A stretch of 64,000 nucleotides of DNA from Lachnospiraceae bacterium (GCA_017553505.1 JAFZLD010000009.1:62001-126000); one strand, 5' to 3'; counted from the first letter of the stretch, positions 9,826 through 19,258 are shown. Translations and numbers: made by a program. The notes: generated by a model from the sequence alone, not told the origin.

Positions 9826-9930
9826 AAATTTTTTAAAAACCCCCCATAAATTTCCGGATGTGGATTCGTATCTATAGCATAAGGGTACAGAACCCACACA
9901 AACATACCTGGAATATGGGAGGTTTTTATT

Positions 9931-11634
9931 ATGAAAAGAAGAAAAGTTTTAGCATTATTAATGGCAATGACAATGGCAGTATCAACAACAGTAGCATGCG
10001 GCGGCGCGAAGACCGATACCGCTCCGACAGCAATGGTGGATGTGGCAAGAGAATCGCCTTCCAACTACGCTTACGAGCCCTCACCCGCTCCCGCTATCAA
10101 AGGAGAAACAAACAGTGCTCCCGCAGCCGAGTACTATGTCACCGATGCAGAGTACGGCGCGGACTACTACCTCGAGGTTGAACCCTACTACGAGCGCGAG
10201 ACCTACAACGTTCTTGAAGAAAAGGGCTTCAGCGACGTAAGCCTCTCTCCTCTTTCAACCTTCGGAGCAGACGTTGATACCGCAAGCTACTCCAACATGA
10301 GAAGATTCGTTAACTCAGGTTACGGTCTCGGCGATTTCGACGGTGTTGCAATCAGAGCCGAAGAATTGATCAACTACTTTAAGTACGACTACAAAGCGCC
10401 TAAGAAGGGCGAAATCTTCGGAGTAGACGCAACCGTATCCGCTTGTCCTTGGAACAAAGATCACAAGCTTATGGTGCTCGGCGTTAACACCGACACTTTA
10501 CAGGAAACAGAGAAGCCTGATTCCAACATAGTCTTCCTTATCGATATTTCAGGCTCCATGAACAGTGCCAACAAGCTTCCTTTGCTCAAGGATTCCATGG
10601 AACTTCTTGTTAAGAATCTTTCCGAAAATGACAGAGTATCCATCGTAACTTACGCAAGCGGCACCAGAGTCGTTATGGAAGGCGTGCCCGGCGACAAGAC
10701 CAAGAAGATCAACAAAGCCTTCAAGAACCTCTCTGCAGGCGGCGGCACCAACGGCGCAGGCGGAATCGAGCTTGCATATGAAATCGCAGAAAAGAACTTT
10801 ATCGAAGGCGGCAACAACCGCGTAATCCTTGCAACCGACGGTGACTTCAACATCGGCAAGTGTCGCGGCGACGAGCTTAAAGAGCTCATCAGTGAAAAGA
10901 AAGAGACCGGCGTATTCTTATCTGTTCTCGGCTTCGGCATGGGTAACTACAACGACGTAACCGCAGAAACTCTCGCAGACTCCGGTAACGGTAACTACTC
11001 TTACATCGATACTCTCGCAGAGGCCAAGAAGGTCCTTGTGGATGAATTTACTTCAACTTTATACACCGTAGCCAAGGACACCAAGCTTCAGGTTGAATTT
11101 AACCCCGCAATGGTATCCAAGTACAGACTTATCGGTTACGAAAACAGAGCACTTAACGCAGAAGACTTTACAGACGACACCAAGGACGGCGGCGAGCTCG
11201 GCGCAGGTCACCAGGTAACCGTTATTTACGAACTCGAACTTGCCAAGGATAACTCCGGTTCAAGCCTTAAGTATCAGGAAAACGCTCTTACCGATAAAGG
11301 TCGTGCCAAGGACGAATGGTGCACACTCTCCATCGCCTACAAGGACCCCGATGCAGATACCTCCAAGTACTTAGAGTTCCCTATCGGCAAGGACAACTAC
11401 ACCGATAAGCCTTCGGACAACTTCATCCTTGCAACTTCCGTAGCAGAATACGCTATGGCTCTTAACGACAGCGATTACCTTGCTGACAAGACAGCCGAAG
11501 AAGCTCTTGAGCAGGCTATCAAGAACGTTGAAAAGCTTGACTGCGAAGATGAAATCGTAGAAGAATTCTTATCACTTATGCAGTGCGTAGCTGAGAAAGA
11601 CTACGATGATGACGATTACAACTGGTATGAATAA
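9931..11634 (+). CDS. YfbK-like von Willebrand factor A lipoprotein
   Basis: This 567-residue protein begins with a signal peptide ending VACGG (lipobox). The YfbK N-terminal domain (FGADVDTASYSNMRRFV, AEELINYF) lies at about 105-160, and a vWA domain with a MIDAS motif DISGSMNSA at about 205-215. The C-terminal part fits DUF3520 (PAMVSKYRLIGYENRALNAE). It should sit on the outer face of the membrane and bind a divalent metal and a protein partner. GGGAGG precedes the ATG. It lies 105 bp after the anti-sigma-like gene in the same direction. Confidence 0.88.
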   Translation: MKRRKVLALLMAMTMAVSTTVACGGAKTDTAPTAMVDVARESPSNYAYEPSPAPAIKGETNSAPAAEYYVTDAEYGADYYLEVEPYYERETYNVLEEKGFSDVSLSPLSTFGADVDTASYSNMRRFVNSGYGLGDFDGVAIRAEELINYFKYDYKAPKKGEIFGVDATVSACPWNKDHKLMVLGVNTDTLQETEKPDSNIVFLIDISGSMNSANKLPLLKDSMELLVKNLSENDRVSIVTYASGTRVVMEGVPGDKTKKINKAFKNLSAGGGTNGAGGIELAYEIAEKNFIEGGNNRVILATDGDFNIGKCRGDELKELISEKKETGVFLSVLGFGMGNYNDVTAETLADSGNGNYSYIDTLAEAKKVLVDEFTSTLYTVAKDTKLQVEFNPAMVSKYRLIGYENRALNAEDFTDDTKDGGELGAGHQVTVIYELELAKDNSGSSLKYQENALTDKGRAKDEWCTLSIAYKDPDADTSKYLEFPIGKDNYTDKPSDNFILATSVAEYAMALNDSDYLADKTAEEALEQAIKNVEKLDCEDEIVEEFLSLMQCVAEKDYDDDDYNWYE

Positions 11635-11660
11635 ATAAACCCCCATTCATGCCTCCTGAA

Positions 11661-11694
11661 AAAAACCCCGGCACTTCTCCCGTGCCGGGGTTTT
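11661..11694. terminator. Bidirectional terminator between convergent genes
   Basis: AACCCCGGCAC pairs perfectly with GTGCCGGGGTT around a short loop, with A run before and T run after. It serves the vWA gene (+) and the ABC permease gene (-). Confidence 0.9.
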
Positions 11695-11705
11695 AAACTG
11701 TCTTA

Positions 11706-12905
11706 CTATTCTGCGCTCACGCGCTCGTATTTTCTTTTGCCCGTAAAGAATAATGCAGTTCCGACCAATAAGTAAATTATCGGCACGACCTTCCACGAAA
11801 TAAGGCACTTTCCCGCAATGGGAAGCGTTCTTTCATCGAACATGTTCCAGATAGCGGGATAGTTGGTGGGAAGCCAGTCCCAAATCTGTCCGACTGCTCT
11901 CATGCTTGCGGGGAAGGATATCATGCCTCCCGCAATAATAAATACCATGGATATTGCAAGTGTCGCTATACCGTTTTTCAAAAACTCGGACATTACCATC
12001 ACGATTATCGCCCATAACAGCACTGCTGCCTGCAACACCAGATAAGCTATCACGCAAGCCTGCCCTACCGAAATGTCGATTGCTGACACACTGAATACCA
12101 TAATAAAGGGAAATTCAAAACCTTGCGTGCCATAGTACCCCAGGCACTCTGCGAACAGTAGGGCACTTAAGATTAGCGAACAACCGAGTGAAACCGTAAT
12201 TCCCGCCAACAGTTTGGCCTCAAAAGTAGATTTGCGTCCCAGAACGTTTGACAATATCAATTGGTCGGTCTTTAACACTTTTTCATTAGGGAAAAGTCCC
12301 GACAATACAATTGCTATAAATGCCATAACAATGACCGAAACCGTCTGAAACGAATCAATCAGTATCTCATACGCATCGTGGTAAGTGTAAGTAAAGGGTC
12401 CGTCGATTTTATCATTCTTTTCTTTCCAGAACTTAAGCTCCGCATCGGTAATGAAGCTTTCTTCAAAATAGCGATTGAGGGTTTCTTTTCTGCTCTTATA
12501 CAGTTCCTCTTCATCCGGCTCCCAGGCTTTGATAGCCTTAAAATCCATTCCGGTAGACATGCGTATAAAAGCAAATATCTCGTTGTAACCGATAGCATAC
12601 TCTCTGTACTCGGGTGTTGATGTATACCTTAACTCGTCGGGAACCTGCCTGTAAGCCTCGACCGTCTCTTTAAGTAACTCGTAATCTATCGTTCTGCCCG
12701 ACAAAGCCATCTTGCGACTCTGCTCTATCTTGTATATGTCCAGGCTGCTTCCTACCGGCTCACCGTTTTCATAATATGCACCGAACAGGCCCGAAAAGGG
12801 CGTTAACGCAATCAATACGAGCAAAAGAACGCACATCACAACAAAGAGCTTTTTGCAAACTATTTTTTTGACCTCATACTTATACAGCGTTCCGAAATTA
12901 TTCAT
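11706..12905 (-). CDS. ABC-2 type transporter permease
   Basis: A membrane protein of about 399 residues starting MNNFGTLYKYEVKKIV. The start at 12905 overlaps the stop of the ATPase gene by 8 bp (ATGAATAA) behind a GAGGAGG site. TM1 is near 17-38, a large extracellular loop of about 160 residues follows, and then five to six helices cover the C-terminal half (for example VSVIVMAFIAIVLSGLF). This is the ABC-2 exporter pattern. With the adjacent ATPase it would form an exporter; the substrate is unknown. Confidence 0.85.
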   Translation of the reverse strand: MNNFGTLYKYEVKKIVCKKLFVVMCVLLLVLIALTPFSGLFGAYYENGEPVGSSLDIYKIEQSRKMALSGRTIDYELLKETVEAYRQVPDELRYTSTPEYREYAIGYNEIFAFIRMSTGMDFKAIKAWEPDEEELYKSRKETLNRYFEESFITDAELKFWKEKNDKIDGPFTYTYHDAYEILIDSFQTVSVIVMAFIAIVLSGLFPNEKVLKTDQLILSNVLGRKSTFEAKLLAGITVSLGCSLILSALLFAECLGYYGTQGFEFPFIMVFSVSAIDISVGQACVIAYLVLQAAVLLWAIIVMVMSEFLKNGIATLAISMVFIIAGGMISFPASMRAVGQIWDWLPTNYPAIWNMFDERTLPIAGKCLISWKVVPIIYLLVGTALFFTGKRKYERVSAE

Positions 12906-13605
12906 GGTCCTCATCCTCCTCAAACTGACTGAGGTAGAAGTCCTCAAGGCTCATTTCGCTGTCATTCCACTTGCCCTGGAAAATAAAGCTTCCGTCTTTC
13001 ATTATCATTACTTCGTCGGACAGATGCTCCACATCCGAAACAATGTGTGTCGATAGAATAACGATACAATCCTTGCCAATGCTTCCCAGAAGATTTCTGA
13101 AACGTACCCGCTCCTTGGGATCGAGTCCCGCAGTAGGCTCATCAAGCACCAATAGTTTCGGCCTGTTAAGCAATGCCTGCGCTATTCCGAGACGCTGTTT
13201 CATTCCGCCCGAGAAGGTCTTTATTTTCTTATTCGCAACATCCGAAAGCCCCACAAGTTCGAGCAATTCCGCCACACGCTTTTTGGCTTCTTTTTTCGGA
13301 ATAGCTTTAAGTGCGGCTATATACAAAAGAAAGTCCTTGGCCGAAAACTCCGGATAATATCCGAAATCCTGTGGAAGATACCCAAGTATAGCCCTAAAGG
13401 CTTCTTTGTCCGAATCAATACCGTCAAAGGTAACCGTGCCGCCGGTGGGCTTAAGTATTCCGCATATCATCCGCATAAGCGTGGACTTGCCGGCTCCGTT
13501 GGCACCGAGTAACCCGTATACCCCTTTATTTAACTTAACCGAAATCCTGTCAACGGCAATCTTGGCGCCGTATTGCTTGGATAATCGATCTATCACCAAT
13601 TCCAT
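12898..13605 (-). CDS. ABC transporter ATP-binding protein
   Basis: A 235-residue ATPase. Walker A GANGAGKST lies at about 34-42, the Q-loop in YLPQDFGYYPEF, the signature FSGGMKQRLGIAQAL at about 132-146, Walker B LLVLDEPTAGLD at about 152-163, and the switch His in ILSTHIVSDVEHL. GGAGG precedes the ATG at 13605. It overlaps the upstream membrane protein gene by 13 bp and the downstream permease by 8 bp, so the operon is tightly coupled. It is most like ABC-2 exporter ATPases. Confidence 0.93.
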   Translation of the reverse strand: MELVIDRLSKQYGAKIAVDRISVKLNKGVYGLLGANGAGKSTLMRMICGILKPTGGTVTFDGIDSDKEAFRAILGYLPQDFGYYPEFSAKDFLLYIAALKAIPKKEAKKRVAELLELVGLSDVANKKIKTFSGGMKQRLGIAQALLNRPKLLVLDEPTAGLDPKERVRFRNLLGSIGKDCIVILSTHIVSDVEHLSDEVMIMKDGSFIFQGKWNDSEMSLEDFYLSQFEEDEDHE

Positions 13606-14306
13606 GTTATTTCCTCCGTGTTTTTAATAAGCATAGCAGTCTGCTTTACCATGGCAACAAGCGCAAGCAAAGCAATCAGCCCCCAGTATTTGACCGCATC
13701 CTTAATAAATAAGCTTGCAAATCTGTCGCGACTTAAAAACATAAACAAGCTTATGAACAAAGAAACCGCGGCCACCGAATAAAGTGCGGTGTTGCCTTTC
13801 ATGACTCTTACGATATAAAGCCCGGCCGACGCCGCCACCAAAAAAGGCGTAACGATATAGAGCCCCGATGCCACGGCAGAATAATCGCCAAAATGAGTAC
13901 TTACAGGTATTGCTATAACTATAGCCACCAGATTGACAGTCCCCATCAAAACCATTCTTGCGAGAAGCACACTTCTTAAAGAAAAACGCGTCGCCGATTC
14001 TATCTCCGCCATCTTATGCCTCATGGAACGATTGCCCTCGGAAACCATCAAAAGCGCAAGAAGCGGCATCAGTCCCGAAACGAACCATATAACCGAACTG
14101 TCGATGATAAACGGAACCGCTGTGATTCCCACTATCACAAGCGAAAACAGTATCCAGGTCAGCTTTCTTATATATCCTGCCTGAGATATTACGAATCGGG
14201 CAAAAGATATCTCGGAAGGCGCCAGACTGTTAATGAACTCTTCTTTTCTCTTAGGCGCGGGTGCCTTGAAATATTCTTTTATTCTGTGGTCCAAATTATT
14301 CATAAG
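13593..14306 (-). CDS. Polytopic membrane protein of the ECF-ABC operon
   Basis: About 237 residues. The start at ATG 14306 (MNNLDHRIKEYF) sits behind AAAGGAGG and overlaps the sigma factor stop by 11 bp. The N-terminal ~55 residues are soluble; five or six hydrophobic helices follow. Position between an ECF sigma factor and an ABC exporter suggests an anti-sigma or sensor role, which is inference; no known domain was recognised. It starts with the same MNN and ATGAATAA overlap layout as the permease two genes on. Confidence 0.7.
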   Translation of the reverse strand, partial: LMNNLDHRIKEYFKAPAPKRKEEFINSLAPSEISFARFVISQAGYIRKLTWILFSLVIVGITAVPFIIDSSVIWFVSGLMPLLALLMVSEGNRSMRHKMAEIESATRFSLRSVLLARMVLMGTVNLVAIVIAIPVSTHFGDYSAVASGLYIVTPFLVAASAGLYIVRVMKGNTALYSVAAVSLFISLFMFLSRDRFASLFIKDAVKYWGLIALLALVAMVKQTAMLIKNTEEITWNW

Positions 14307-14751
14307 CGTCCTCCTTTCGAAGTTCTTCCTCCAGTCGTTTCCTTGCCGCAAGTATTTTTCTTCTGACGGCAAATCGGGAAATATTGTATATGGCAGCCAT
14401 AGCGCCTATTCCTACGTCATTGGCATATCTTAGCAGTAATAATTCCCTGTCTTCCTCCGACAATTTACTTATGGCGGCTTTTATGCTTAAATTATCAATT
14501 ATGTTGTCCTCGTAGGGCATCTCCGCAATATCTTCGGTACTTACTGGCTTTTGCTTCCTGTATTCGTCTATGCATAGATTTCTTGCTATTGTATATAAGT
14601 ATTTAAGAGTCGTTTCGCTTGAAGTGAATTCGTAGTGTTCCAAATACTTTAAGAAGGTTTCCTGTGTAATATCTTCAGCCAGTTCTTGATTATATAGTTT
14701 GAAATAGCAATATCTGTATATTTTGTCGTATTGTTCCTGCAGGTCTAACAA
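14296..14751 (-). CDS. ECF-type RNA polymerase sigma factor
   Basis: A 151-residue sigma-70 of the ECF group. It starts at TTG 14751 behind GAAAGGAGG. Region 2 (YDKIYRYCYFKLYNQELAED, then ITQETFLKYLEHY) covers about 8-75 and region 4 (LSEEDRELLLLRYAND, then IGAMAAIYNISRFAVRRKI) about 100-145. It heads an operon with a membrane protein and an ABC-2 exporter, so it probably controls that exporter in response to an envelope signal. Confidence 0.9.
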   Translation of the reverse strand: MLDLQEQYDKIYRYCYFKLYNQELAEDITQETFLKYLEHYEFTSSETTLKYLYTIARNLCIDEYRKQKPVSTEDIAEMPYEDNIIDNLSIKAAISKLSEEDRELLLLRYANDVGIGAMAAIYNISRFAVRRKILAARKRLEEELRKEDAYE

Positions 14752-14814
14752 GTTATCTGAAACCTCCTTTCATATAGTAATACGTTTATCATACATCAAA
14801 TGTGCGCCTTAAAT

Positions 14815-14847
14815 AAAAAAAGAACTTATCTTTTTGATAAGTTCTTT
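14815..14847 (-). terminator. Rho-independent terminator overlapping a stop codon
   Basis: AAAGAACTTATC pairs perfectly with GATAAGTTCTTT around five T, with a T run on the minus strand. The stem reaches into the stop codon of the gene ending at 14846. Confidence 0.85.
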
Positions 14848-15739
14848 AAAACAGATCCAAGCTGCTGTCCAAATATATCTCTTCTCTTACCTTAAGCCGA
14901 TACTCGGGCTTCGTCATGTAATAGAGCAAAAACTCAAGTACCACAGCACTTCCGAGGCTTCGGCCTTCAATCTTGAAATGCTTAAACCCTGCGGGTTCGT
15001 ACACTTTCAAAATATCTTCCGTGCCGATAAAGCCGGGATTCTCCATTGCGTCTGAGAATCTGTAGCCCCTTTTTGCTGTGGGTGATACACATACATGGTC
15101 TTCACAGTCTTCGCCGAGGCTCTTCCTGCTTACGTTCTCGTAGCAGTTCTTGCGATCGTAACATCCGAACCAGCAGCATTCGTTACATAAGAATTCAACC
15201 TTTTTCTTAAGACTTGAAGGCAGTTCGTTAAGTTCGGAGAATGCTCTGTTAAGCCTGAAATCGGGCACCACATAGCGAAAATCGTCTCGCAAGAGCTCTT
15301 CCTTAAGTTTATTAAAATCCGTAAGTACCTTAGTGGTAGACGATACGAAATAGAATCCCGGGAAGTGACCCTTAATATAATCCATAAGAAGGTCCGAATG
15401 CACTATTATTCCGCTCTCCGCCTTCCCGTTATGCTCAAAAAGTTCGCACAAAGCATTGCATTTTCTGTCCGACAAATGCTCGTCTTGCAACAAAGAATTG
15501 CTGAAAGTAAGTCTCGCGGAAATATCGTACTCGCGCATCAAAACCGCCACATCGGAAGGCTTGGCATCGCCGAATCCCACGCGGCCGCCGCCCCACATGC
15601 AATCGCCGGGAGCGCCGTATATCGAACCTATCTCGCACCAATCATAGAAGTACTCCCTATGCTCGCGAAACAGCGGCAAAAAAACGCTGTAAAGCTCATA
15701 GAACTCAAACAGCCCCGGCAGATGATAATATATAGCCAT
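14846..15739 (-). CDS. Cys-containing protein of unknown function, U32-peptidase-like (paralogue A)
   Basis: A 297-residue soluble protein paralogous to the one at 16858-17790. Shared landmarks: YHLPGL / WHLPGL at the start, SIYGAPGD / SVYGTFPG, VSSTTKVL / LSSTTKRIL, and NECCWFGC / NETCQPHC near residue 190, followed by further cysteines. The alternating strand-helix layout and the NE-x-C-x3-C motif recall U32-type TIM barrels such as UbiU/UbiV that bind iron-sulfur clusters; that link is an inference. Its ATG is one base after the stop of the WYL regulator gene, so it is co-transcribed with it. Confidence 0.6.
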   Translation of the reverse strand: MAIYYHLPGLFEFYELYSVFLPLFREHREYFYDWCEIGSIYGAPGDCMWGGGRVGFGDAKPSDVAVLMREYDISARLTFSNSLLQDEHLSDRKCNALCELFEHNGKAESGIIVHSDLLMDYIKGHFPGFYFVSSTTKVLTDFNKLKEELLRDDFRYVVPDFRLNRAFSELNELPSSLKKKVEFLCNECCWFGCYDRKNCYENVSRKSLGEDCEDHVCVSPTAKRGYRFSDAMENPGFIGTEDILKVYEPAGFKHFKIEGRSLGSAVVLEFLLYYMTKPEYRLKVREEIYLDSSLDLF

Positions 15740-15740
15740 A

Positions 15741-16736
15741 TTATCCCTCCATGCCCTTAAGGAATTCCCTCGCGGCTTTCTTCATTTCCTCCACCACATC
15801 CTCGGGGCCTACCACCTTAACATCGTGGCCGAGACTGAATATCCAGCCGAAGAACTGAGGGCTTACATTAACGTCCACAAACACCGTACTGTGCCCGTCT
15901 CCCGCAGGAAAAATTGAAATATCCTTACCGAACCTGTCTATAAACACTCCGCACATGTAATCCGCGAACTCTATCTTAACCTTGGTCTTGCGCCCCTGAT
16001 ACATACCGAAAGTCGCCTTGGAGTACTCGGCCATGTCGAAGCCTTCAAACTCGGCCTTACCTTCGCGCTTCTCATCAGTCACTGCAATGTGCATCATCTT
16101 GTCCACGCGGTAGTGCTTTATTCTTTTGTCAAGGTCGTCAAAAGCAACCATATAGTAGTTCTCGTCGTCCCATGTAAGCGCCCACGGACTTACCGTGAAC
16201 CACGCTCCGTTGTGGCGTTCCACAAGCTTCTTGTTGATGTCCCACTTGTAGTATTTAAACTTTATTTTGACATTACCGTTTATGGCGGCATGAATATCAT
16301 CGACGTTATAGTAAACGCTTTCATTCATGGTCTTGACGCGGTCGTTGATAAATACCTGGCGCTGCAACTGACCGGCCTGGTGCTTGCTTACGAACTTTTT
16401 AATCTTGCCTATAAGCTCGCGGGACTTGGCCTGCGTAATGAACTTCGAGGACTGAATCGCATCGATTAAAAGCTTAACTTCAGCGAGTTCAAACTCTCGC
16501 GGGCCCACATGATAAAGTGTTTCGTTGCCCACATGCTCCTTGATAATCTCAAGCCCGAACTTGTCGGTCATATCCTGAAAATCCGTATAGATACTCTTAC
16601 GCTCTGCCGTAACATCGCGTTTCTCAAGTTCCGCAATAATCTGCGACATGGAAAGCCCATGCTCGTCATCGGTTTCTTCAAGCATAATCTGACAAAGATA
16701 AGTGAATTTGAACTTCTGATTCTGACCTCGCGCCAT
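15741..16736 (-). CDS. WYL-domain transcriptional regulator
   Basis: About 331 residues. The start was set at ATG 16736 (MARGQNQKFKF) because GGAGG lies seven bases upstream; the ATG 13 codons earlier lacks a site. A winged helix-turn-helix (LSMSQIIAELEKRDVTAERK) occupies about 25-60. A WYL domain with YYMVAFDDLDKRIKHYRVDKM lies at about 185-215, and a WCX-like C-terminus ends in EDVVEEMKKAAREFL. WYL proteins sense ligands, often nucleotides or nucleic acid. It is flanked by two paralogous Cys-containing genes, one downstream and one divergent, which it may control. Confidence 0.88.
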   Translation of the reverse strand: MARGQNQKFKFTYLCQIMLEETDDEHGLSMSQIIAELEKRDVTAERKSIYTDFQDMTDKFGLEIIKEHVGNETLYHVGPREFELAEVKLLIDAIQSSKFITQAKSRELIGKIKKFVSKHQAGQLQRQVFINDRVKTMNESVYYNVDDIHAAINGNVKIKFKYYKWDINKKLVERHNGAWFTVSPWALTWDDENYYMVAFDDLDKRIKHYRVDKMMHIAVTDEKREGKAEFEGFDMAEYSKATFGMYQGRKTKVKIEFADYMCGVFIDRFGKDISIFPAGDGHSTVFVDVNVSPQFFGWIFSLGHDVKVVGPEDVVEEMKKAAREFLKGMEG

Positions 16737-16857
16737 AGCAACCTCCGTGGCAAAAGAATATGTTTCTTTTTCCATAATAACACAGAAATACCCGTTTGAC
16801 TTACATGTGGCGTGCGGGTATACTAACTAAAGTATAAAATGTATTTGAGGAGTTTAT

Positions 16858-17790
16858 ATGGCACAAGAAACTATCTGGCATCTGCCCGGTCTATGCACCT
16901 TCGGAATGATCAATCACGTATTGTTCGATACGATGAAAAAATACCCCGAAATGTTCAGAGAAAACATGAAAATCGGTTCTGTATACGGGACTTTCCCCGG
17001 TGCAATCTGGAACGGAGGCCGTAACATCATAGAGGGATTTACGGGTAAGAAAGAAGTCGAAAAGATTATAGGTTCTTACAACGCTCTCGGCATTCCGGCG
17101 CGTTTCACCTGGACCAATGTTTTACTCGAAGAAAAGCACACCTACGACACCTACTGCAACATGATTATGAACGTGGGCAATAACGGTATGAATCAGGTAC
17201 TCGTTAACAGTCCCGCGCTTGAGGAATACATCCGCAAGACCTATCCCGACTACAAAGTATTATCTTCCACCACCAAGCGCATTTTAAGCTTAGATCGTCT
17301 TAAGGAAGAGCTTGGAAAAGACTATTACCTTGTGGTACTTGATTATGACCTGAATCACGATGAAAAGGTTCTCAAAGAGCTTGAGCCCTGCGCCGACAAG
17401 ATAGAGATTCTGGTCAATGAAACCTGCCAGCCGCACTGTCCGTTAAGAGCGGCTCACTACAAGGAAATTTCCAAGTATCAGCTTGAATATGATACCCGCA
17501 TTCGTTTTATCTGCAGCGATCCTTCTCCCGAGAAGAGACTTTTCAAAGGCTGCATGAAGCGACCTTCTTTCATCTCTTACGATCAGATAGACGAGTATGT
17601 TGCAAGAGGCTTTAAGAACTTTAAGATTGTAGGCCGCGGCGAGGGTAAGGAATTCTATGTGGATTCACTCATCTACTACCTTGTAAAGCCCGAGCACAAG
17701 GACTTCATCCGTAAGTATTTTAACGGTGTCCTCAACGGTCTCGGTGGCGGAATCGACCCCAACGACAACGGCAGACGTAAGATTGTATAA
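16858..17790 (+). CDS. Cys-containing protein of unknown function, U32-peptidase-like (paralogue B)
   Basis: A 310-residue soluble protein, paralogue of 14846-15739. GAGGAG precedes the ATG. It has NETCQPHCPLRAAHY near residue 190, FICSDPSPEKRLFKGC, and a C-terminal KNFKIVGRGEGKEF where paralogue A has KHFKIEGRSLGSA. It is divergent from the WYL regulator across about 120 bp, so both are probably controlled from the same region. The NE-x-C-x3-C motif suggests metal or iron-sulfur binding; the reaction is unknown. Confidence 0.62.
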   Translation: MAQETIWHLPGLCTFGMINHVLFDTMKKYPEMFRENMKIGSVYGTFPGAIWNGGRNIIEGFTGKKEVEKIIGSYNALGIPARFTWTNVLLEEKHTYDTYCNMIMNVGNNGMNQVLVNSPALEEYIRKTYPDYKVLSSTTKRILSLDRLKEELGKDYYLVVLDYDLNHDEKVLKELEPCADKIEILVNETCQPHCPLRAAHYKEISKYQLEYDTRIRFICSDPSPEKRLFKGCMKRPSFISYDQIDEYVARGFKNFKIVGRGEGKEFYVDSLIYYLVKPEHKDFIRKYFNGVLNGLGGGIDPNDNGRRKIV

Positions 17791-17802
17791 AAGAAATAAG
17801 AA

Positions 17803-17839
17803 AACGGCAGAATCTGTATTCGCTACAGGCTCTGCCGTT
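17803..17839. terminator. Terminator between convergent genes
   Basis: AACGGCAGA (17803-17811) pairs with TCTGCCGTT (17831-17839), followed by CTTTT on the plus strand and preceded by AAAA. It can serve both flanking genes. Confidence 0.8.
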
Positions 17840-17851
17840 CTTTTATGCTTA

Positions 17852-19189
17852 TTAGTATTTGTTGGGGTAATATACGTCTAAGTCCACGTCGCCCGCGATA
17901 CCGTCGATACGACCGGTGCTGGAGTGCTGCCACATGAAGTACTCGCCTTCGTAATTGGTGGAGGTGTTGTACTGGGCGAGCCATACGGGGTTCTTCTTAG
18001 GCTTCGTCCAGATAGTGTTCTGGGCGTTCTTACTGCCGTATAAGCAGGCTTTGTAGCCGTAAGACTCAACTTCCTGCTCGAAGTATACAAGGAGGTTGTT
18101 TAAGTCCTGAAGGTTCATGCCGTAGTTCTCAAAGTTCTTGTAGTCTTCCCAGTCGTAAGCTATCGGGAAATCAAGCTTCTGGCCATTAAGCACTCCCATA
18201 AGGTACTTAACACTTGCCTTAATCTCCTCGGGACCGCTCTCCTCGGCGTGCCAGTAGATGCCTACCTTCATGCCTGCTGCCAGAGCACCTGCCATATTCT
18301 GTACATAGTATCTGTCGGTGTAGTGTTCTTTCTCATCGTATCCGCCGAGTCGCATGTAGACAAATTCACATCCGGCGTTCTTACACTTCTGGAAATCTAT
18401 GTCACCCTGCCATCTGGATACATCAATGCCGAGCATTGTATTCTCGTTCTTGTAATTAGCTATAAAATCCGAGAACTGTTCCTTGCCTGTGGGGTTGTCC
18501 TCTCCGGTACCGCCACCGCCTCCGCCTGCGGCTATAACTTTGACTTCCATGTTCTTGGATGTCGAGCGTCCTACGTCGTCGGTAATTGTAATAGTGAGAT
18601 TATATGTGCCAAGAGTAGAGGTATCAACCGTACCCTGCACGTTAAGGTCGACGTTTCTGTCTACGTCGTCCGCATATCCTATGAATGAATGTACGTTGAA
18701 AGTATCGCCCTGCTTAATCTTGGGATTGGCTCTGTAATAGAGGAACACGGGGGCTTTGGTATCCTCGCCCGTCTGCTTAAGCGCTTCCTCGGCTGCCTTG
18801 GCTCTGGCCGCTTCTTCCTCGGCCTTTTTCTTGGCTTCTTCTTCAGCTTTCTTACGGGCCTCTTCCTCGGCCTTGGCCTTAAATGCTGCCTGCGCTACAT
18901 TGTCGGCTTCTGTCCATGCGGTGCTGAGTGCCAAAACGGTGGTCTTCGTAGCCGCCTTCATAAGCTCGGCTCGCTCCTCGTGAGTAAAGCCTTCTTCGAC
19001 CGGCTCAGGTTCGGGCTCGGGCTCCTCTGAAACCGACACCACCTCTATGGTCGTCTCCGGCATCAATTCGACTATCTCACCGTCGTTATTACTCTGTACT
19101 TCCGAAAGTACTATAGCTGCCAGAACACCCACACCGCTTAGCAGTGCAAGTACCACGACAGTTGTCAGGATAACTTTCGCTTTCTTCAT
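17852..19189 (-). CDS. GH25 muramidase with Ig-like domain, membrane-anchored
   Basis: About 445 residues. The start at ATG 19189 has GGGGAG six bases upstream; a TTG directly before it is in frame. An N-terminal helix (about 5-28) anchors it. A charged coiled coil rich in AEEEARKKAEEE repeats spans about 95-140, a DUF5011-type Ig-like domain (TLGTYNLTITITDDVGRSTS) about 145-225, and a glycine linker follows. The C-terminal GH25 domain starts at LGIDVSRWQGDIDF and contains AYDWEDY, giving the catalytic Asp/Glu pair. It would hydrolyse peptidoglycan outside the cell, in wall turnover. Confidence 0.9.
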   Translation of the reverse strand: MKKAKVILTTVVVLALLSGVGVLAAIVLSEVQSNNDGEIVELMPETTIEVVSVSEEPEPEPEPVEEGFTHEERAELMKAATKTTVLALSTAWTEADNVAQAAFKAKAEEEARKKAEEEAKKKAEEEAARAKAAEEALKQTGEDTKAPVFLYYRANPKIKQGDTFNVHSFIGYADDVDRNVDLNVQGTVDTSTLGTYNLTITITDDVGRSTSKNMEVKVIAAGGGGGGTGEDNPTGKEQFSDFIANYKNENTMLGIDVSRWQGDIDFQKCKNAGCEFVYMRLGGYDEKEHYTDRYYVQNMAGALAAGMKVGIYWHAEESGPEEIKASVKYLMGVLNGQKLDFPIAYDWEDYKNFENYGMNLQDLNNLLVYFEQEVESYGYKACLYGSKNAQNTIWTKPKKNPVWLAQYNTSTNYEGEYFMWQHSSTGRIDGIAGDVDLDVYYPNKY

Positions 19190-19258
19190 CAACTTCTCCC
19201 CTCGGTCACTCTCGGCAAGCCAAGCAACAACCCATAATCAATTATTCGATATCACACA

